This document shows positions 8,658-19,800 of a stretch of DNA of 39,684 bases, in pieces. Numbering within the stretch: the stretch's first letter is position 1; the number at the start of each line of letters is the position of its first letter. Position numbers and translations under genes: made by a program. The notes beneath the pieces were generated by a model. That model ran no database searches, was not told the origin of the DNA, and saw only the letters and a list, made by a program, of their open reading frames with translations. This DNA is from Candidatus Hydrogenedentota bacterium (lineage in GTDB: Bacteria > Hydrogenedentota > Hydrogenedentia > Hydrogenedentales > SLHB01), in the NCBI GenBank assembly GCA_019695095.1, contig JAIBAQ010000038.1:1-39684 (forward strand). Direction: 5' to 3'.

Positions 8658-9853
8658 GGTTCCTTCAAATCCACAATTACTACCGTTATCGCGGCGGCGA
8701 AGACTCGATGTTCGAACAGATATGCGCCGTGCTTCGCACGCACGGCCACGCGGTTACTACGTACACCCAGAGGAGTACCGACGTTCAAGGCTCCGGCAAG
8801 AAGCTGAAGGCGGCGCTTACCGGGGTACACTCACCACGCTCCGAGCGTGAAGTCCGCAGGATGCTGCGATGGGATCGACCTGATATTGCCCATGTCCACA
8901 ATCTCTATCCCTTGATTTCGCCTTCAGTGCTGCGTGCCTGTTCCGACGAGGGGATTCCGATAGTCATGCGGTGTCCCAACTACCGTCTTGTCTGTCCAAC
9001 GGGAGTTCTTCTGCGCAATGGCAAGCCTTGCGAACTGTGCGTCGGAGGTCACGAGTATCGTTGTGCGCTCGTGAATTGCCGAGGCAACCTGCTCGAAAGC
9101 ACCGCCATAGCAGGACGAAGCTTCTTGGTTCGCGCCTTCGGAATGATTAGCAAAAGCGTGACACGGTTCATCGCGCCCAGTCAGTGCGTTAAGCAGCGTC
9201 TCGTGCAAGCCGGGATCGATAGTGAACGCATCGATGTCGTTCCAAACATGGTTCCACTCCCGGCCGTCACAGTCGATCCATCGCACGGAGAGTACGTGGC
9301 GTTTGCTGGACGATTGAGCGCTGAAAAGGGTCTGGAAACCCTTCTCGATGCGGCTCGCCTGATTCCCCACGTTCCGGTGCGCATCGCGGGAAACGGCGAG
9401 TTGCTGGATTCCCTTCAGAACTCGGCGCCCTCAAACGTGACGTTCATGGGCCACTTGCGAAGCGACAAGCTTGCCTCCTTTTATGCGAAGGCTCGCCTCT
9501 GCGTGGTACCCAGCATCTGGCTGGAGGCTTTCGGGCTTGTCCCCGCCGAAGCGATGGCCTACGGCCTGCCCGTGGTCGCATCGCGGATGGGCGCTCTTCC
9601 GGAAATCGTAGACCATGATTCGACTGGCTATCTCTTTGAGCCCGGTAGTCCAGAACAATTGGCGGCATCCATAGAGCAACTGTGGTCCGATCCTCAGCGG
9701 TGTCGTGATATGGGGCTTACCGGGAGAGAAAAGGTCAAGCTGGAATACTCGCGTGACGTTTATTACACGCGCCTGATGCGCGTGTACGAGCACGTGCTTG
9801 AAGCAACTGAGAGTGCATATACGGAAATTCGGCGCACGGTCCATTCCGTGTAG
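8654..9853 (+). CDS. GT4-family glycosyltransferase with cysteine cluster
   Basis: A 399-residue GT-B transferase of the GT4 group. The N-terminus MRFLQIHNYYRYRGGED carries the glycine-rich acceptor loop. The donor domain shows FAGRLSAEKGLETLLDAA and the E-x7-E region EAFGLVPAEAMAYGLPVVAS. Between the two halves a stretch at about residues 112-150 has cysteines spaced C..YRLVCP, GKPCELC, YRC and NCRGN, which could bind zinc or form a structural loop. The same pattern recurs in the GT4 at 14690, so the two are paralogues within the operon. The start overlaps the previous stop by four bases. Substrates are unknown. Confidence 0.9.
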   Translation: MRFLQIHNYYRYRGGEDSMFEQICAVLRTHGHAVTTYTQRSTDVQGSGKKLKAALTGVHSPRSEREVRRMLRWDRPDIAHVHNLYPLISPSVLRACSDEGIPIVMRCPNYRLVCPTGVLLRNGKPCELCVGGHEYRCALVNCRGNLLESTAIAGRSFLVRAFGMISKSVTRFIAPSQCVKQRLVQAGIDSERIDVVPNMVPLPAVTVDPSHGEYVAFAGRLSAEKGLETLLDAARLIPHVPVRIAGNGELLDSLQNSAPSNVTFMGHLRSDKLASFYAKARLCVVPSIWLEAFGLVPAEAMAYGLPVVASRMGALPEIVDHDSTGYLFEPGSPEQLAASIEQLWSDPQRCRDMGLTGREKVKLEYSRDVYYTRLMRVYEHVLEATESAYTEIRRTVHSV

Positions 9854-9901
9854 CTGCGGGCAACGGTCAACACAACCTTGCGCGCATCAAGGAGACGAAG
9901 T

Positions 9902-10975
9902 ATGAAGATAGCAGTAGTCACCGGATCCGGCGGTCTTATTGGAGCCGAGGCGGCCCGATTCTTCGGAGAGCTTGGCTTTCGGATCGTTGGCATCGACAAC
10001 AACATGCGCAAGGAATTCTTCGGAGAAGAGGCCTCGACCGCGTGGGCTGTTCAGGACCTCCGGTCAACCTTGCCGGACTACACCCATTACTTCACGGATA
10101 TTCGCGACGCAGACGCCGTTGACCGTATCTTTAGCGAGTACGGCAAGGATATCCAACTCGTTGTACACACCGCCGCGCAGCCCTCTCATGATTGGGCCGC
10201 GCGCGCCCCGCTCGTGGACTTTGGCGTCAACGCGCTGGGCACACTCCATCTGCTCGAAGCAACGCGTAGACACGCGCCCGAGGCGGTCTTCATTTTCACT
10301 TCCACCAACAAGGTATACGGCGATACGCCCAATCGTCTTCCACTAATCGAGTTGGAGACACGGTATTCGATTGAAGACGGTCACGAATACGAAAACGGCA
10401 TCACGGAGACGATGTCGATCGATTCGAGTACGCATAGCGTATTCGGGGCCTCCAAGGTTGCGGCCGACGTCATGGTGCAAGAGTACGGCCGCTATTTTGG
10501 CATGAAGACCGTTTGCTTCCGCGGCGGATGCCTGACAGGGCCCGGTCATTCCGGTGCCGAGTTGCACGGTTTCCTCGCGTATCTGATGAAATGTTGCGTG
10601 ACAGGACGCACCTACCGGATCTTTGGTTACAAGGGAAAGCAAGTCCGCGACAACATCCACAGCTTCGATCTCATTCAGGCCTTCTATGCCTTCTACAAGA
10701 ATCCGCGCGCCGGGGAGATCTACAACATCGGCGGCGGGCCTTACAGCAACTGTTCGATGAATGAAGCCATCCACATGTGCGAAGAGATTTGCGGGAAACG
10801 CATGCATACCATCTATGTGGAAGAAAACCGAATTGGCGATCACATCTGGTGGGTGTCCGGTCTCACGAAGTTCGAGTCGCACTATCCATCGTGGAAAATC
10901 ACCTATGACGTGCCTGCCATCCTCCGCGAGGTCTACGAAGCAAACACGCAACGTCTCCAGGCCGCCAACGCATGA
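9902..10975 (+). CDS. NAD-dependent sugar epimerase (CDP-paratose 2-epimerase-like, extended SDR)
   Basis: A 357-residue extended short-chain dehydrogenase/reductase of the nucleotide-sugar epimerase type, resembling CDP-paratose (tyvelose) 2-epimerases. It has the NAD-binding loop TGSGGLIG near residue 7, [13 protein letters not shown], the serine motif [10 protein letters not shown] (S134) and the late motif [10 protein letters not shown]. The usual YxxxK is FxxxK here (F181, K185). ATG 9902 is chosen because an AGGAG lies about 10 bases upstream; an in-frame start at 9878 lacks this. It is probably a supplier of an activated sugar for the surrounding transferases. The stop overlaps the next start (ATGA at 10972). 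The exact substrate cannot be read from sequence. Confidence 0.85.
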   Translation: MKIAVVTGSGGLIGAEAARFFGELGFRIVGIDNNMRKEFFGEEASTAWAVQDLRSTLPDYTHYFTDIRDADAVDRIFSEYGKDIQLVVHTAAQPSHDWAARAPLVDFGVNALGTLHLLEATRRHAPEAVFIFTSTNKVYGDTPNRLPLIELETRYSIEDGHEYENGITETMSIDSSTHSVFGASKVAADVMVQEYGRYFGMKTVCFRGGCLTGPGHSGAELHGFLAYLMKCCVTGRTYRIFGYKGKQVRDNIHSFDLIQAFYAFYKNPRAGEIYNIGGGPYSNCSMNEAIHMCEEICGKRMHTIYVEENRIGDHIWWVSGLTKFESHYPSWKITYDVPAILREVYEANTQRLQAANA

Positions 10976-12261
10976 AACGCGAAGCTACACGCCGCCCGCT
11001 GCGAATTCTGCTGGTTAGCAATCACCGGCGGTTCAAAATCAACTTTCGCGCCCATCCCTGGGCGCGCGAGCTGGCCGATCGCGGGCACGATGTTGACGTA
11101 ATGTGCCACGCGGATACCGAGCGTTGGCGTACGCGAATCGAGCATGTGGACGGCTTTCGGATTGTCGAAAGCCCGGACCTCCTCTTCGGTGCATTGCGTC
11201 AAGGATGGGATCCCGTCTGCGCCTATCGCCGGTACGCGTTCCTGATGCGCGAAAACAAATCCTATGACATCATCCACTGCCTGGATACGCGCCTTGCAGT
11301 CATCTGGCCCGCCTTGGCATATGCCAAGGCAAAAGGGATTCCTATCGTGAGCGATTGGATCGACTGGTGGGGACGTGGCGGACTGATCAAAGAGCGACGA
11401 CCCTGGTGGTACAAGCTCCTCTTCAGTTGGATTGAAGTCTTCTTCGAGGAGGCCTATCGCGCAAGGCTGGACGGTCTCACCGCCATTTCGAATGCCTTGG
11501 TCGAAAGAGCCGAAGGCCTTGGGATGGTACGGGATCGCTGTCTTTTTATACCCGGCGGCGCGAACGTGCGCGCTTTCGCCAACGTTCCAGGCAAAGAGGA
11601 TGCCAAAACAGCGCTAGGCATCGCTCCGGAGACACCCGTTGTGTGTTTCTCGGGCCTGGATGTCTTGATTGATTTGGGCATGGCCGTTCGAGCCTTCGAA
11701 TTGTTGCTTGAACTCGATCCAAGTATCACGCTTCTGTTGGTTGGCCCCACCGAAACAGACGCGCGGTCCCATGTTGCGCACAGCCAATCGCTTGCGAACA
11801 TTCTAGCCTTGGGTCCTGTCTCCTACCGCGAATTGCCGATCAAGCTTGCTGCGGCCGATGTCTTCCTCATGCCCTACACGAACAAGGTCAGCAATGTCGG
11901 CAGATGGCCGAACAAGATCGGCGACTACATGTGTGTGGGCCGTCCTACGGTTTCGAATCCGGTCGGAGAGGTTCGCCGACTCTTCGAAAAGCATGAATTG
12001 GGTTTGCTCACGGAAGAGACACCCGAATCGATGGCTGAAGCGGCATGGAGTCTCTTGTGCGACGATGAACGTTCCTCTCGAATCGGATTGAACGCGCGCC
12101 GAGTTGCGGAAAACGACTATGCATGGGACAAGCTAATTGTCTCTTTGGAAAGCTGGTATTACGACCTCATTGAAGGACACTTGGGTCCGCTGCGCTCTCA
12201 ACGGGGCGTAATGCCCGCCCCCGCAAGCATCTCGACCACGCGCGTGGGCGCGCCACACTGA
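10972..12261 (+). CDS. GT4-family glycosyltransferase
   Basis: A 429-residue cytoplasmic GT-B transferase. The N-terminus [20 protein letters not shown] is followed by [14 protein letters not shown], the usual acceptor-side Rossmann opening. The donor half has [22 protein letters not shown] and [13 protein letters not shown], then [18 protein letters not shown] where the donor-binding loop lies. It is translationally coupled to the epimerase by ATGA and lies 14 bases before UDP-glucose dehydrogenase. The region after residue 400 is Ala/Pro-rich and not conserved. It shares less with the other three GT4 proteins than the pair at 8654 and 14690 share with each other. Specificity is unknown. Confidence 0.87.
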   Translation: MKREATRRPLRILLVSNHRRFKINFRAHPWARELADRGHDVDVMCHADTERWRTRIEHVDGFRIVESPDLLFGALRQGWDPVCAYRRYAFLMRENKSYDIIHCLDTRLAVIWPALAYAKAKGIPIVSDWIDWWGRGGLIKERRPWWYKLLFSWIEVFFEEAYRARLDGLTAISNALVERAEGLGMVRDRCLFIPGGANVRAFANVPGKEDAKTALGIAPETPVVCFSGLDVLIDLGMAVRAFELLLELDPSITLLLVGPTETDARSHVAHSQSLANILALGPVSYRELPIKLAAADVFLMPYTNKVSNVGRWPNKIGDYMCVGRPTVSNPVGEVRRLFEKHELGLLTEETPESMAEAAWSLLCDDERSSRIGLNARRVAENDYAWDKLIVSLESWYYDLIEGHLGPLRSQRGVMPAPASISTTRVGAPH

Positions 12262-12275
12262 ATAGGAACTCGAAC

Positions 12276-13655
12276 ATGCGAATCACAGTTATCGGAACCG
12301 GATACGTTGGTCTCGTCACCGGAACGTGCTTTAGCGAAGTGGGCCACGATGTCACGTGCGTAGACATCGACAAGGCCAAGATTGAAGCGCTCAATGCGGG
12401 CAAAGTCCCCATCTACGAGCCGGGCCTGGACGAAATGGTTGCCGTCAACGTTGCGCAAGGACGACTCACGTTCACGACCGATTTGAAGGCCGCGGTAGAG
12501 CGTGCCCTGTTCGTCTTCATCGCCGTGGGGACGCCGCCTCTTGAAGATGGCACCGCGGACCTTAAGTACGTGCTTGCGGCAGCGCGCTCCGTGGGCGAAT
12601 ACATGAACGGCTACAAGATAGTGGTCAACAAGTCGACCGTGCCCGTGGGCACCGCAGACAAGGTCTATCGCCGCATTGAATCCGCTCTAAAAGACCGACG
12701 CGCCAAATACGATTTCGACGTTGTCTCCAATCCGGAGTTCCTTCGTGAAGGGTGCGCTATCGATGATTTCATGAGTCCTGACCGCATTGTCATTGGTTGC
12801 AGCGATTGCCGTACCGAGGCGCTGATGAAGGAACTCTACTCGAGCTTCATCCGGGACGGCCGCCCCGTTCTCTGTATGGACACCACTTCGGCGGAGATGA
12901 CCAAGTACGCCGCGAACGCGATGCTCGCGATGAAGATTTCGTTCATGAACGAAGTGGCGAATATTTGCGAACGCGTTGGCGCGGACGTGGAGCATGTGCG
13001 GAACGGGATCGGCGCGGATCATCGCATAGGTTACCAATTCATATTCCCCGGGATTGGGTACGGCGGCAGTTGTTTCCCCAAAGATGTTCAGGCCCTCGTC
13101 AGCACCGCGCGTGGCGCCGGCTATGTCCCGCAAATCCTCACCGCTGTCGAATCCGTCAACGCGGCTCAAAAACGCGTTCTCCTTTCGAAGATTCACTCCT
13201 ACTACGGCCAGGACCTTTCAGGACTTACGTTCGCGCTTTGGGGGCTTGCCTTCAAGCCAGAGACCGACGACGTCCGCGAGGCTCCATCCCTGCTACTGAT
13301 CGATGCCCTGCTAAGCGCAGGAGCAACCGTTCGCGCCTACGATCCCAAGGCCGTGCACGAGGCGCAACGATCCCTCGGGGACCGCGACGATCGGTTGGTG
13401 TACACAGAAGACAGTTTTTCCGCCCTTCACGATGCCGACGCTCTCTTGCTCGTCACGGAGTGGTCCTATTTCAAGAATCCCGACTTTGACCGCATGAAAT
13501 CTCTGCTGAAGGCGCCTGTCATTTTCGACGGACGCAACGTGTACTCCACTGACCTCATGCGCATGCTCGGATTCGATTATTTCTCGGTGGGACGGTCCCC
13601 CGTGCTCGCTTACTCGGAGACTTGGGCCACGCATAAGGAGGCGGCCGTCGGGTGA
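12276..13655 (+). CDS. ugd: UDP-glucose 6-dehydrogenase
   Basis: Oxidises UDP-glucose twice to UDP-glucuronic acid with two NAD+, supplying uronic acid to the polysaccharide. The 459-residue length is normal. The NAD-binding loop is [20 protein letters not shown], and NKSTVPVGT and [11 protein letters not shown] follow in order. The catalytic cysteine is C266 in [10 protein letters not shown], and the C-terminal UDP-binding domain includes [18 protein letters not shown] 12276 follows AGGA. The stop overlaps the GTG start of the next gene. Its presence argues that the exported polymer is acidic. A UDP-N-acetyl sugar dehydrogenase is less likely given the close match to the UDP-glucose type, but cannot be fully excluded. 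Confidence 0.95.
   Translation: MRITVIGTGYVGLVTGTCFSEVGHDVTCVDIDKAKIEALNAGKVPIYEPGLDEMVAVNVAQGRLTFTTDLKAAVERALFVFIAVGTPPLEDGTADLKYVLAAARSVGEYMNGYKIVVNKSTVPVGTADKVYRRIESALKDRRAKYDFDVVSNPEFLREGCAIDDFMSPDRIVIGCSDCRTEALMKELYSSFIRDGRPVLCMDTTSAEMTKYAANAMLAMKISFMNEVANICERVGADVEHVRNGIGADHRIGYQFIFPGIGYGGSCFPKDVQALVSTARGAGYVPQILTAVESVNAAQKRVLLSKIHSYYGQDLSGLTFALWGLAFKPETDDVREAPSLLLIDALLSAGATVRAYDPKAVHEAQRSLGDRDDRLVYTEDSFSALHDADALLLVTEWSYFKNPDFDRMKSLLKAPVIFDGRNVYSTDLMRMLGFDYFSVGRSPVLAYSETWATHKEAAVG
13635..13641 (+). promoter_or_regulatory. Strong ribosome binding site before the GT2 gene
   Basis: AAGGAGG, a perfect anti-16S match, lies inside the last codons of ugd and ten bases before GTG 13652. It is the strongest such site in the operon and favours the GTG over ATG 13682 for the GT2 start. 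Confidence 0.55.
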
Positions 13656-14674
13656 CTATGCAGCCGCCGCAAAGGGAGTCAATGAACAACGGGATAGACA
13701 TCAGTATCGTCGTGTGCACGTACAATCGCGCCGCGCTGCTGTTCCGGAGCGTGGAATCGCTGTTTCGTCTGAACACTGCCGGCGCTTTTGTGTATGAGAT
13801 CGTGGTCATCGATGATTTATCCACCGATGACACGCCTGTCATTCTTGAAGGGTTGCGCGAACGCTCTCCGGTCACGTTACGCTGGGCGCGCGCTTCGGGC
13901 GCCGGGATTGCCGCCGCGCGGAACTGCGGCATTCGCGAAGCAGTGGGCGATTACATAGCCTACTTCGACGACGATCAATTGGCCGACCCCAATTGGCTGC
14001 TGGAACTCTGGCGCACGCGCTTGGACACCCACGCTGCGTGTGTTGGCGGCGCGCGCCTCCTTGAATTGCCGGCTCGCGAACTGTCCGGGATACACCCGAT
14101 TATTCGCCTCTATCTCGGCGAGATACCCATCGAGACTTCGCCCCGCAAATGCGGTCGCGCGGACCTTCTCTGCACGGGGACCGTACTCCTCGACCGGACT
14201 GTATTCACGCGGGTCGGCGGGTTCGACGAAAGTCTCTCCGAAGGTGGCGAGGACACCGAGTTCTTTACGCGCGTGCGCGCGGCAGGTTTTCAATGCTGGT
14301 ATACGCCGCATTCCGTCGTGAAGCACATCATTCCTTCCTATCGAAGGGAAGCGCCTTATCTCCAGTGGACAGCGATACGCGGGGGCGAGTGCTTTGCATG
14401 TCGCGACCTGCGCGAATTGGGGGCATTGCGCACAGTAGTCCTAAGCGCGCTGCGCGTCATCCATGCGTTTGCCGTACATGCGCCGGTGATGTGCGTGATG
14501 CGCTTGCTGAAACGCAAAGGTGACGTCCTTGCGCGCAGTTGCCAGATTCGACGCGCGCTCGCCTATGCCCGTGGCGCGGTCCGGCGAATCATTACTGGCA
14601 ACAGCGAACGGGGCGGCAAGTCCCGAATCGATTTCAGAAGTGAACGCACCCTATTTCCGAGAACGGAGTCATGA
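13652..14674 (+). CDS. GT2-family glycosyltransferase
   Basis: A 340-residue GT-A fold transferase. [14 protein letters not shown] opens the catalytic domain, [11 protein letters not shown] gives the first acidic motif, and [20 protein letters not shown] carries the DxD-type metal site. [20 protein letters not shown] matches the conserved GG.DE..... ED box. The last ~80 residues hold a hydrophobic stretch and a basic tail. The start is taken as GTG 13652, overlapping the ugd stop, because AAGGAGG at 13635-13641 lies ten bases upstream. ATG 13682 behind GGGAG is a reasonable alternative and would remove ten non-conserved residues. The sugar and linkage are unknown. Confidence 0.88.
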   Translation: MTMQPPQRESMNNGIDISIVVCTYNRAALLFRSVESLFRLNTAGAFVYEIVVIDDLSTDDTPVILEGLRERSPVTLRWARASGAGIAAARNCGIREAVGDYIAYFDDDQLADPNWLLELWRTRLDTHAACVGGARLLELPARELSGIHPIIRLYLGEIPIETSPRKCGRADLLCTGTVLLDRTVFTRVGGFDESLSEGGEDTEFFTRVRAAGFQCWYTPHSVVKHIIPSYRREAPYLQWTAIRGGECFACRDLRELGALRTVVLSALRVIHAFAVHAPVMCVMRLLKRKGDVLARSCQIRRALAYARGAVRRIITGNSERGGKSRIDFRSERTLFPRTES

Positions 14675-14689
14675 GGCGATGAGAGCGCC

Positions 14690-15874
14690 ATGCGAATAAT
14701 TCAGCTCACGAATTGGCACCGGTATGGAGGCGGCTCGGACTACATTGCCCAGGCCACGACAGACCTCCTGCGGGCTCGCGGACACTACGTCTTGTTGATG
14801 GACCATGACAGCCGGCTCATGCATGGAACGTTCAAGGGGAAGGCTGAAGCGTTCCTGCGCGGCATTTACTCCCCGCGCGCGCGAACCGAAATGCGCGAGA
14901 CCCTTCGCAGCTTTCAGCCGGACGTGGTTCATGTGCACGAACTGTATCCCTTCCATTCGCCGTGGGTGCTTGAAGACTGCGCGCGCTACGGTGTGCCCGT
15001 TGTCATGACGTGCCATGATTTCCGGCTGACGTGCCCTGTCGCGACGCATCTGCACAAGGGCCGGTTCTGCGATCGCTGCGCGCGAGGCGGGGCGCATTGG
15101 TGTGCTATCAAGAATTGTCGCGGGAACGTGTTCGAGAGTCTTGGGTTTGCAGCCCGCAGCACGGTAGCCAATCTATTCGATCTCTTTCGAGCGCATGTTG
15201 CTCTCTTTATTGCGCCCAGCTACTTCTTGCGAGACCAGCTCGTGAAATCAGGTCTGCCGGAAGAGCGGTTCGTCGTAATCGCCAACACTGTCTCGAGTGT
15301 CGATTCGCCGGTTGATCCCTGCAAAGGGGCCTACATCGCCTACGCCGGGCGCATCGCACCCGAAAAGGGCGTTGATACTCTTCTTGAGGCCGCGCGCCAA
15401 ACAGGATTGCCGGTGCACATCGCGGGGGGTGAATTGCAGACTCCCATCCCGGACACCGTGCGTGTGCTCGGACATTTGAACGCAAAAGAACTCGCGCGCT
15501 TCTACCGGGGCGCTCGTTTTGTGGTTGTGCCCAGCCGCTGGTGCGAAGTGTTCGGCCTCGTGGCCGCGGAGGCCATGATGCACGGTCTTCCCGTCATTGC
15601 GGCACGGAGCGGAGCGCTCCCCGAACTCGTGGAAGACGGAGAGACTGGCCTGGTGTTTGAGGCCGGTAATGCCAAGGACCTGGCAATCAAGATGACCGCC
15701 CTATGGAATTCGCCCATGTTGTGCAGCTCGCTTGGAGCCGAAGGACGCAGAAAGGCTCTCAAGCTTTACACGGCGGACGCCTACTGCGATCGCCTTATGA
15801 ATGCCTACTCGTCTACAGCTAAGGGGGAACATGTCGTAGATGCCCGGCAACATCAAGGGATAGGAGTACTATGA
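14690..15874 (+). CDS. GT4-family glycosyltransferase with cysteine cluster (paralogue of 8654 gene)
   Basis: A 394-residue GT-B transferase. MRIIQLTNWHRYGGGSD opens the acceptor domain. The donor domain has YAGRIAPEKGVDTLLEAA and CEVFGLVAAEAMMHGLPVIAA, the E-x7-E region. Cysteines in CHDFRLTCP, GRFCDRC, HWC and NCRGN match, position for position, those of the protein encoded at 8654. With the similar start (RII/RFL-Q-L/I-x-N) this shows the two arose by duplication. ATG 14690 is 16 bases after the previous stop. The stop overlaps the start of the GT26 gene. It probably adds a different residue of the repeat unit; specificity is unknown. Confidence 0.9.
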   Translation: MRIIQLTNWHRYGGGSDYIAQATTDLLRARGHYVLLMDHDSRLMHGTFKGKAEAFLRGIYSPRARTEMRETLRSFQPDVVHVHELYPFHSPWVLEDCARYGVPVVMTCHDFRLTCPVATHLHKGRFCDRCARGGAHWCAIKNCRGNVFESLGFAARSTVANLFDLFRAHVALFIAPSYFLRDQLVKSGLPEERFVVIANTVSSVDSPVDPCKGAYIAYAGRIAPEKGVDTLLEAARQTGLPVHIAGGELQTPIPDTVRVLGHLNAKELARFYRGARFVVVPSRWCEVFGLVAAEAMMHGLPVIAARSGALPELVEDGETGLVFEAGNAKDLAIKMTALWNSPMLCSSLGAEGRRKALKLYTADAYCDRLMNAYSSTAKGEHVVDARQHQGIGVL

Positions 15875-16680
15875 TGAGTTTGCCGCCGTCCAACGCGCTG
15901 GCCCCCACCCACTTCGACATGGGAGGTGTGAAGTGTTCGACACACACGATCCCGCAGTTTCTTGACGAGATCCGTTTTCTCATGGAGAACCCAGCGGCTC
16001 AACCCAGGACTCTGCTGTGCTTGAATGCCCATATCTACAATCTTGCTCAGGAGGACAGCATGCTTCGCGAGAGCTTGAACAGCGCTCGCATCGTCACTGC
16101 TGACGGGATGGGGATCGTGTGGCTCGCGCGATTGTGGCGGACCGAAGTCGCGGAACGCTGCAACATGACCGAGGCGTTTCGCGCCTTCTTCATGAGTCCA
16201 TCGTTTCAGAAGAGCGAAGGCATCCTTATCGGAGTCAGTCGTGAGGAAGCCGAGGCGGCGGCAGAAACCATCGCGCGGAATTCCAGCCACTGCCGCATTC
16301 GGAATGCGTATTCGGGATATCTGCGCGACGACGAATACGATGAATTGTTCCGCACCATGGCTCCCGTGGATTTCATCTACATCGGCATGGGAACACCGCG
16401 CACAGAACGAATCTGCGCCATCGCACGCGCGCGCTGTCCGCAGGCGATTGTGTGGGGTATCGGCGCGGGTACGATCCGTATTCTTGCGGGCACGATGCAC
16501 GAGGCCCCACTGCCCATGCGCCGAATGGGACTTCAGTGGCTTCATCGCCTATGGTGCGAACCCACGCGCCTTTGGACACGCTACCTCTTCGGTAATCCGC
16601 GCTTTCTTTACCGTGTATTCAAGACTGTGCGACAGACCAGAAGATCGGTCGCGCAGCAAAGCGCAGTGCCCCGAAGTTAG
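15871..16680 (+). CDS. WecG/TagA/CpsF-family (GT26) glycosyltransferase
   Basis: A 269-residue transferase of the family that adds N-acetylmannosaminuronate or ManNAc-type residues to lipid-linked intermediates. LLCLNAHIYNLA, TADGMGIVWLAR (with D78, the proposed catalytic aspartate) and DFIYIGMGTPRTE are family signatures. The C-terminal membrane-association motif WLHRLWCEPTRLWTRYLFGN is present. Two adjacent ATG codons (15871 and 15874) are both possible starts. It is the last gene of the operon; a hairpin follows at 16756. Together with ugd it fits synthesis of an acidic polymer. Which sugar it uses is not visible. Confidence 0.92.
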   Translation: MMSLPPSNALAPTHFDMGGVKCSTHTIPQFLDEIRFLMENPAAQPRTLLCLNAHIYNLAQEDSMLRESLNSARIVTADGMGIVWLARLWRTEVAERCNMTEAFRAFFMSPSFQKSEGILIGVSREEAEAAAETIARNSSHCRIRNAYSGYLRDDEYDELFRTMAPVDFIYIGMGTPRTERICAIARARCPQAIVWGIGAGTIRILAGTMHEAPLPMRRMGLQWLHRLWCEPTRLWTRYLFGNPRFLYRVFKTVRQTRRSVAQQSAVPRS

Positions 16681-16866
16681 GTGACACGTATCCCCCATGG
16701 GAACAAGTGGTGTGTCTCATACGGATGGGCATATTCTTTCTTGGGGGGAGGAAATCAGGGACAGACACGTCTCCGCTTCGCTGCGCTTGTGTCAGTCCCT
16801 GTTTTCCGCCGCTTTTGACTCTTCCTTGGGTCTTCCAGAATGTTGCCCCAATTACAATTCACTACG
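16681..16866. other. Intergenic gap after the polysaccharide operon
   Basis: This 186-base gap separates the operon from a convergent large gene. It holds two near-copies of GACACGTATCC (16683-16693 and 16764-16774, 10 of 11 identical) and the inverted repeat described separately. No open frame here looks coding. Confidence 0.5.
16756..16801. terminator. Hairpin between convergent genes (terminator or REP-like element)
   Basis: CAGGGACAGACAC at 16756-16768 pairs with GTGTCAGTCCCTG at 16789-16801 with one mismatch in 13, around a 20-base loop. TTTT follows on the + strand. It lies between convergent genes and could end both transcripts. The GGGACAGACAC arm also resembles short dispersed palindromes seen in some genomes, so a repetitive element is an alternative. 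Confidence 0.5.
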
Positions 16867-19800
16867 CTAGTTGGCGCTCGTAACACGGTAGCGGCCGGCG
16901 TTTCGCAGGCCGACCGTGAATACGATGCGACTGTCGCGCACGTCAAACGGCACATCTCCGATTACCTCCTGCGAACCTCTCGCCAACGCCGTCACACGCA
17001 ACACGCTCGGACTAAGTGATTTTTCTCCCAGCAGTGATGCGACATCCAACTCGACCGTAAACGACTTGTCGCGCGGATAGGGAAGCACCATGAGTTCATT
17101 CGCGCGTTTCTCGACCTTTACGGACCCGTCGGTGGCCACATTACCGAAGTCCACCCACGTTCCTTCGGGATTCAAGTGCGCCGTGAAATCGGCTTTCTCT
17201 TTGTTGGCAGCGGCGGTGTCCGCAGTAGTATCGCCCAATCTGACTCCTGTAACGGTGTTGCCATCTCGCTGTACAAGCAGCTTGCCAATAAGTATGCGAT
17301 TGCCGGAAGTGGAGACTCCTTTCAATGGTACGCGACGTCCTTCTTGATGCAGCCCTATTGTGACGTTGTATTCCGTGATGGGCGCATCGGGGATTGTAAT
17401 CTCGTACGGACCATCATCAATCGTATCGCCTGCCTTCCATTGCGAACTGGGTTTCGGCAGCGCATGGTCCTGCTGAAACGCGATGGAGTCCGCCGTGCTG
17501 ATGAGCGGCGTCGTGAAATGCACAAAGCACAGGTAGTCCGTATCCAGGGAATCGTTCACGACCCATTCATAACTCAAACGGACCTTGTTTCCGCCGAGCC
17601 ATTCGAACGTCTTGAGTCTGGGTTCAATCTTTTTCTCTCGATTCACATACGGCATGTTGAACGAGGTGCGCGCATCCACATACACGTACTCCGGACATGC
17701 CACGTGGTCCGCGAATACACCTTCCTTCAGTACAGTCTCGACCTGCGTGCCATCCCCGAGCGCCAAGACACCCCATTGAGGCAACACGCGGCCTTCGACT
17801 GTCCATGGTTCCTCGCCCCAGTTCACCCAAACTCGCAGACCGGAGTCGTATTCAATGTGTTGACGTAGACGGCGATCCGCCACAAGCGCGACGCCGATCG
17901 GGACCATGCGGCCATCCACTTCGTAGAGAATTGACTTGGGCTTTGCCGTGTTTGCGAGTCGCTGTATGGGGTACATCATATGATGCTCTTTCGCCACCCA
18001 CTGCACATTGTCGGTCTGTGCCGCGCCAATGAAGCCCGCGTGGCCGTACGCGATCTCTTGCGCACGGTATTTATCCACTTGTTCGGGTGTTCCCGTGTCG
18101 TGACCCCATTGATGATCGTAGCCACGCCGGAACCAACGTTCGTAATAGCCCATGCCGTGATTCACCATCTGCGGGTGAATCTTAAGGAGATCGAAATCCA
18201 GAAACGGCGCGTGGTCCTCTCCCCCATTCACCTGAGCTTCGGCGCCATCGAACAGCCCGGCCCAGAAGAATTGGTAGTTGCCTTCTCCAAACATGGGTCC
18301 CTTGTGGGTATCCCGCATATACTGAAACAGCTTCGTCTGCTCCACGTACTTGGCGCGCGCCATGGCCGCTAGAGGTTGCGAAGCGTCATGGTCCAGGACG
18401 TGCCACGGCGGCACACACGTGTGTACATCGAGATAGGCGGCGTTGGTGCCGAACCGCGCATGAATATCGGGCGAGTTCTTCTCCGCGAACCCCAACGAAC
18501 GGTTGCACTTGATCCCAAAGCTCTGCACTTTTGTACCTGCGTTGTACCATCCGAGCACCGGTGAGCCATCGGAATTCACGGCGCGCGCAGACTCGTCGTA
18601 TGAGGGCGCGTCCGGATACAGGTCGGTGTAGTTCTCGTGCAACGACCAAACGTATCCGCACTCGTTCGCGGCCTTGCCGAATTCCTTCATCCCCTCGTCG
18701 CCGCCGAATTGTTCGTTGGCCGGCAAATGGTCAGGCAACTTCACGTCGTAGCCAAAGCACTGCCAAACGTGTGAGATGATGGCGAGGTGGTCGATGCCGT
18801 TGTCCTTCAAATCGCGCAGATTCGCCGCGTCGCCCGCGTATGTGCCGTCGTGGTGTTGCCAAATATCGAGCATGATGCGCGGCCCCAGCAATTCCAGGAA
18901 CGGCGAAGGTTTTGACGGAATATTGGGCAACACCTCAGCCACGTTCTGCGATATCGCAATATAGGCCGATTCGTTGAGGGTATTTCGCGTGCCATCAGTC
19001 TTCGTCTCGTAATTGGCATCGCCTTGCGGACAATTCGACGCGTTGGATACAGTCCAATCCAGATAGCGGCACGTAAACGCCTTCTGCTCGGGAAGGTAGG
19101 AGATGCTACCCCAGAGATAGGGAACCTGGAAGACGCGGCGAAACGCGACGTTGCCTTCGCGTCCCAGCGAAAACGTGCCAATAATCGCGTCGGAACTTGT
19201 CGCGGATACAGTAAGCGCTTTGCCGCGCATACCGAAACGCCACTGCACGGATATTGTTTTCCCCTCCAACGAGTAGTCCCAGGTGAGATGCACTTCGGGC
19301 CGGTCGCCTGCTGACAGTTCAATGGACCGGGCTGCTCCGCCGCGCAACGCTAAAATCTGTTCACGGCCATCTTTCTGAATCGCCGCGAATACGCCACCTC
19401 CCAGGGCTGGCGCAAACGCTGGCGTGTCGTTAATAGATGCGGAAAAGTCGTCCAGCGTGCCTGTCGCCGGGGTATACGTATAGACCACGCGACCGTCCGC
19501 ACCTTCATACATAAATCGAAAGTTGTCGCCGTCGGCAACCACTGCGTTCTTTCCATCCAATAGGCTTGAAGGAACAACGCCCATCGACGCGTCATTGGTC
19601 GCGCGCGCCAGGCTCACACCTTCTGTCGCTTTCATCGCAGGCGAATCGATCAGTCCATCCAGAGCGACCTTGGGCGAATCGTCCGTGCCAACGGAGATTG
19701 AGGGAGCGCTAAAGTAGGAGTAGTCCCACCCGCAGTCTTTCTTGGGACCCGGTTCTACTTGAAGACGGAGCGTGACGTCCTTTCCCGCATACGGGGCGAG

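Noticed and set aside
12797-13489. A 230-codon open frame overlapping ugd in another frame
   Set aside because: Arg/Pro-rich shadow of ugd, whose motifs are complete.
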